Origin: Purshia tridentata | Taxonomy: Eukaryota > Streptophyta > Magnoliopsida > Rosales > Rosaceae | Direction of reading: 5' to 3' | DNA length: 64,000 bases | Assembly: GCA_003254885.1 (NCBI GenBank) | Contig: QANT01004479.1 | Coordinates: forward strand, 1 to 64,000 | Shown here: positions 59,710 to 64,000 of the stretch, one piece after another | Numbering within the stretch: the stretch's first letter is position 1 | How the letters are laid out: each line of letters begins with the position of its first letter | Made by a program: the position numbers and the translations under genes | The notes under the pieces: generated by a model | The model's database searches: none | Seen by the model: only the letters and a program-made list of their open reading frames with translations | Told to the model about the DNA's origin: nothing

Positions 59710-59850
59710 TTGTATCCTCTTTTTCTCTCCTACTACGTTTGGTAGGTTGAGTCACAAGAACTTTATACATTCTCAACAGGAGGTTCGCTGGTAGTGCTGA
59801 AGTTCCAGAGTCAAATTTAGTTCAAGCGTGCAGAAAAGGCAGTGCTAATA
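59710..59850 (+). pseudogene. Fragment of NDL exon 8 with flanking intron sequence
   Basis: This stretch matches about 54225-54362 of the NDL gene 5 kb upstream: the end of intron 7 (ctacgtttggtaggttgagt against ctacatttggtagattgagt), the cagg acceptor, all of exon 8 and the first intron bases. An extra base after aggttcg shifts the frame, and the donor gtcagt has become ggcagt. No neighbouring NDL exons are present. It is a dead, partial genomic duplication and includes intron sequence, so it is not a processed copy. Confidence 0.85.
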
Positions 59851-60488
59851 TGTACTTCTCCTGTTTAAAAAGAAGAAAGCCTGGGTTTTGCAGACTGAAC
59901 AGATAGCAGAGACAATATGCTATGCTATGTGCTGTTGGAGCCACATGTGGGCAATTTACAATTCTATTTTGCTTGAGATTTCTTTCCTGTTGCTTTAAGC
60001 CCCTGTGGACTTCCTGTGAAGAATGCTATTGTTTTGCCCTCATGGGCTTGTAAACTTTTATTGTCCAATTTCAATGAGCAAGGCTTCTTATATAGGCAGA
60101 GATTGCCCTAGATGAAAATTTTAAAACAATAAACATTTTTGAGTCTCTAAAGTGATGACAAAATTTTGTTTCACTGAAATGTTGTATTCCTTACTACTGC
60201 ACAACAAATGTTATACGCTCCATCCAAAAGAATAAGTTACACAACAAATGCAACACGGCTCATCTAATAACTACTAAAATAACCACAAAAGTGATGCAGT
60301 GAAGGCAGTATATCAACTTTTGGTAGTATATGAGGACGCCTCATGCATCTAGTTGCCTCAGTATTTTACTTGCATATAAATTTTTTCATCCATTAGACAT
60401 TCTTGTTAACCCCTACAAAATTGGTACAAAACAGCGACACTGAAAACAGTCTACATTTTATGAATTTATGGATAGCCCAAGCATGACC
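59851..60488. other. Intergenic DNA downstream of the unknown gene
   Basis: No coding frame is supported. It probably includes the 3' UTR of the minus-strand gene ending at 60489. The origin of the sequence beside the NDL fragment is not recognised. Confidence 0.5.
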
Positions 60489-62868
60489 TTATTGCTCTTT
60501 CGAATCTGTATCCTCATCAGAGAGTGGTTCACTCCCACTGCTTAGGTCATCTTTACCGATAAATGAGGACCTCGCACCAGCTGAGTTAGAATTATGGCCG
60601 AGGTCATACTTGACAAATTTTATCTTCTCTTTCTTCTCAGCATTTTCCCCCTCTTCACGCTTCCTTCCTCTTTTTTCCGTTGACTTCATTGTATGCGCAG
60701 CAGCTACAAGTGCAGCACTCACAGATCCATTCACCTTTTCATTCTCCTCATCTGTATGTTCCTCTTCTCCCTTGTTATCTATGTAAAAGAGAAGATCATC
60801 ATCCACTTTCTTGCCCCCCAACTTAGAAGCCAGTTGGTCAGAGTCTGGTTTGGAGATATCAAGAACCAGTTTGGTTCGAAACTTCAATATGCTATCATCA
60901 AATACTCTTAAGCCTTGATCCTCAAGGTTAAGAAGCCATTCTGAAGAATGAGATCAATATTAGAGAGAGCATTAGTAAAAATCTGCATAATTCCACAAAT
61001 GAAAGTAAGCAGATCCACTTACTTATAAGAGTTTTCGGTGAGGTTCCCTTCGATCTGATTGCACTATCCTCCACAGGAATCTGATTGTTTACCCATTTAA
61101 TTATCTGGGAATATAAATGTGAACTCGAAAATGCAGTTATATAAGAGAGGGCTCTCCTTTGATCCCCATGCTCCCTGAAGCAAGCCAAATAATGAGATTT
61201 TTCCATACGGGTTTCATTAAATTCAACAACATGAAATGCCCATTTTATTTTCATTTTTCTTTCTGAACATGTAACCATAGTTGTTTTTTATACCTAAAAT
61301 ACTCCACTGCTTCATGCGTGACAATCAATCTTTTTATAGCGATACTTTTCATGTGCTCAGCAGGTATGTAAATCACTCTCTCAGGGTTGAATGAAGAATA
61401 CTCGGGCAATATGATGGCATCATAAAGCACTTTCCTCAACAAAACTTCATCTTCAGAACTCTGCATATAAAGATTTACCAGCATATGCTCTTTAACTTTA
61501 AGATCATATCAAAACAAAGATCATATCATATGATTTAAGATCATATCATATGATTTAAGATCATATGCTCTTTTAAACTACATATTTTTAAAAAGGTCTA
61601 CTAAGTTACGCTAACCAATAGAGAGGTAACAGGAAGAGTCTTCTCCAGCAGCATCCTCAGAAGGATCTCTGGTTGACACAAAGAATAGGAATGTTAGAAA
61701 ATTATATATGAGATTGAAGAAACTATTATCATTATATGAGATACATGGAATGGTATTCAGTGAAACATAATGCATGCAGCAAACCTAGCAAACAGTTTAG
61801 ATAAGCATGATAGAATTTTACCGTTTCTCCTTTTGAAATCAATGAAATGGAGAGTAACACATAAAATTAAATGCCGGCAATTAAACCAGGAAAGGCACAT
61901 TAAAGCCCCAAACCTTTTGGGAGCAAATTTCCCTAAGCCAATTAAGTTTATGTACAACTCATGCCTTCACAAAAATAAAACTTTGTCATGCAGAAGGAAA
62001 AACCTTGATAACAAATACACATACACCATGTCCTAAATCAGGCAAAAACTAAACAACACTAACCGAAAAGATGAAAGTTCTGAAGCCCGGTAATGGAAGC
62101 AATAGCCCAAGTCCTTAACTCTGTTTCCAACTCCTCCCTTGAAGTCCCAACTTTAAAATTCAAGCAGAACTTCAACAAAAACGCCTCTGCAATAACAACT
62201 CCAGCAAAGTAACCCACATCACCGCCTCTCTCACTAACCCCTCGAAGCACGTCAGTGCTCACTAGCGGGAAGAAAAATTCTAGTCCCTCATGTGAGTTCT
62301 TCCAAATACGAATTAAATCCGCAACAGGCGTAACCAAATTCAAACCAGTGAAACCATCATCCTCGCCCACATCCTTGCAAGAACACAGACTTATATAACC
62401 GAGAATCACTCCCATCAAACTCTCAACCTCTTTCATCACTTTCTTCTCTCGTTTCGATGACAAGTCCCTCTTAAACAAATCAACAACCCCATGATACACC
62501 TCGTGTACTACAGGGGCAAGCAACGCAATGCTCTTCGAAGAACTGCATGGAGCTGAGCACGCCGATATGAGCTGAAACAAGTCCTTTGCGGCTGATATCC
62601 GATCCAAAGGACCGTCTTTTGGGTGATAACGGCTACGAAAGGTTAATGCGGCATAGACCCAGATGGATTCGAGAGGTGGGTCGAGTCGAGCTTGCATTAG
62701 TACGTAGAATTCTTGAATAAAGTGAGAGAATTTGGGGTTTTCTTTGTGAATTTCAGCTAAAACGCTTTGAATTGATTGGGTTAGCTTGAGGTCGTAGCTT
62801 TCACCAATTAGGGGGTTAGCATTTGGCGGGTTTAAGGAATTTGTGGGGTCGATTAGAGCAAAAGCCAT
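60489..62868 (-). CDS. Conserved plant protein of unknown function
   Basis: I do not recognise a named domain. Five exons, in order 62868-62064, 61668-61616, 61460-61294, 61174-61023 and 60940-60489, are all GT-AG with a continuous frame, giving 542 residues. The first 270 residues look like a helical repeat fold, rich in Leu/Ala without membrane segments. The middle (about 270-395) continues as helical sequence (VLYDAIILPEYSSFN, RLIVTHEAVEYFR). The last 110 residues are charged and probably disordered, with Glu/Asp-rich parts and a basic segment (EKRGRKREEGENAEKKEKIK) that could be a nuclear localisation signal. The ATG at 62868 has a strong context (accATGG). The gene is divergent from the saposin-like gene. 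Confidence 0.85.
61499..61575. repeat. Short tandem repeat in an intron of the unknown gene
   Basis: The unit aagatcatatcatatgattt is repeated two to three times between exons 2 and 3 of the unknown gene. Confidence 0.85.
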
Positions 62869-63551
62869 GGTTGAAAGTTGAGATGTGATCAATTTTGTTT
62901 CAGTGAGGAATGAATAAGAAGCAGTGCTAAAGCAAAAACCCTAAATTTATTAGCAGGTAAGGTAAAGAACGAAGAAGGCAACGGTTTAGGGTTTAAGGGG
63001 TTACCGCTTCATCAACGACGTATCGTTTTGCTATGCGGATAAGTGAATTGGGCCTTTTCTTGGGCCTTGAATTGTTGATGGGATGGTTGGGTTCGTCCAT
63101 TAAAATAACATAAGGCCCAACAACGGCTTAATCTGACCCCAAATCTCACACCGGCACAGAAATCAAAGAAATTGGACGGCTGTGATCTTTCGTTCGCTCT
63201 ACTATCAATTGCGGGAAAGGCAGAATTTTATTTATGAAAATCATAGTACGTGTTATCTCGTACCCTATTGGTTGAAAACGTGGGACCCACTATACCATAT
63301 GCTCTAACCAACCAATCAGATGTAGGGAAACACGTAAACAAACAAATTAATTTCACAAAATGTAATCATTTTTTGTTAGAACCTTAAAAAATTTAAAAAT
63401 CAGAGTAACAGTTGAAGTTGGTTTGGTGAAAGTCCCTAAATTTTTGTATCAGTTTGGTGAAAACCCTTATAAAGATCAAAGTAGTTGTGTTGGTCACTGT
63501 TTGATGCAGTCTCTGTGTTCGTGCTCGAATTCTAGAGAGTGAGACAGAGTT
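62869..63551. promoter_or_regulatory. Divergent promoter with telo-boxes and site II motifs
   Basis: The start codons at 62868 (-) and 63552 (+) are 683 bases apart. A telo-box aaaccctaaa (62936-62945), a second in opposite orientation (ttagggttta, 62986-62995) and three TGGGCC/GGCCCA site II motifs (63049-63054, 63061-63066, 63114-63119) cluster on the unknown gene's side. The other promoter half holds acgtgggacccac near 63280 and caaccaatcag near 63310 (CCAAT box). Confidence 0.7.
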
Positions 63552-64000
63552 ATGGCGAAACTAAAGCCAATTCTGGTAGCTGTTTCAGTGTTGATGATCT
63601 TAGCATGTGTACCGATCTCTGAGTGTGCCAAGAAGCCGGTGACTGTTGCTAGAAAGGAAGACATTCCGTACATCAAATGCCAAGTCTGTGAGAAGCTCGC
63701 AGCTCAGCTACACCACCAAGTTGAGAAGAAGCAAGCTGAGATCGCTCCCAAGAAGGTATTTTTATTATCTGGGTTTTCTTCTATTGTCTTCAATATGCTT
63801 TTGTTTGAGAAGTTGATTAATGGGTTTTGTTCGTTCTGTTGAATTTTATATGGGTGTTTGCTTCTTTTTTTTGGTGCTAGATCTCCGAGTATCAGATTAT
63901 TGAGATTGCGGAGAATGTCTGTAATTTGAAGAAGGCAGAAGCGGATTGGATTTTGATGATTGATATAGTTGAAAAAGGAGATAAGTTGGAGGTAAGAATA
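63552..64000 (+). CDS. Secreted saposin B-type domain protein (5' part only)
   Basis: The gene is cut off by the window end. Exons seen are 63552-63755 and 63881-63991, followed by a GT donor at 63992; 105 residues are visible. An N-terminal signal peptide (about 1-25, ILVAVSVLMILACVPISEC) leads into KKPVTVARKEDIPYIKCQVC. That begins a saposin-B-like, cysteine-paired helical domain (CQVCEKLAAQLHHQV, then ENVCNLKKAEADWILMIDIV). Proteins of this plant type are expected in the secretory pathway; the biochemical role is not established. The ATG at 63552 is the first in frame. Assignment of the family comes from memory of similar plant proteins. Confidence 0.8.

Noticed and set aside
62869-62892. 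N-terminal extension of the unknown gene
   Set aside because: The codon at 62892 is TTG. The ATG at 62868 has an accATGG context.

Overview
This is a plant nuclear window. The genes have many short GT-AG introns, the intergenic DNA is AT-rich with microsatellites and MITE-like repeats, and the products are plant families: an auxin F-box receptor, a ZF-HD homeodomain protein, a PPR protein, an NDL protein and a plastid PPOX1 fusion. Gene structure and protein similarity point to a eudicot, probably Rosaceae (Prunus-like). That taxonomic call is an inference from memory and was not checked by a search. Exon models were built by hand from open frames, GT-AG sites and frame continuity.

Layout. 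2.1-3.5 kb (+): a five-exon FSH-type serine hydrolase. 5.4-11.3 kb (+): a 14-exon PPOX1/PDX3 gene fusing an NAD(P)HX-epimerase-like domain to pyridoxamine-phosphate oxidase. 11.3-20.9 kb: mostly repeats, with a one-exon polyamine-oxidase remnant and two foldback MITEs. 21.0-23.3 kb (-): an AFB4/AFB5-clade auxin co-receptor. 23.3-30.6 kb: gene-poor, with a 112-bp tandem duplication and one assembly join. 30.6-34.4 kb (-): a 12-exon DUF1664 gene, divergent from a GEM-like GRAM-domain gene at 34.8-38.0 kb (+). 38.0-43.1 kb: repeats, including a nested palindromic element. 43.1-44.0 kb (-): an intronless ZF-HD gene. 44.0-51.5 kb: two Harbinger-like MITEs and no gene. 51.6-55.2 kb (+): an 11-exon NDL gene. 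56.1-58.6 kb (+): an intronless PPR-E gene. 59.7-59.85 kb: a broken fragment of the NDL gene. 60.5-62.9 kb (-): a conserved plant gene I do not recognise, divergent from a saposin-B-like secreted protein that begins at 63.55 kb (+) and runs off the window.

The genes do not form a pathway. Two relate to auxin (AFB5-like, and NDL, whose family affects auxin transport), but they lie about 28 kb apart and the link is probably chance. The two divergent promoters share the same design, a telo-box plus clustered TGGGCY site II motifs. Three genes (AFB5-like, ZF-HD, NDL) carry a sense-strand (GA)n tract within roughly 100 bases upstream of their ATG.

Five single N bases lie inside repeats or between near-identical flanks and look like contig joins. 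I found no clear new biological system. The best leads are the foldback and nested MITEs, the partial-exon duplication in the DUF1664 gene, and the two gene remnants.
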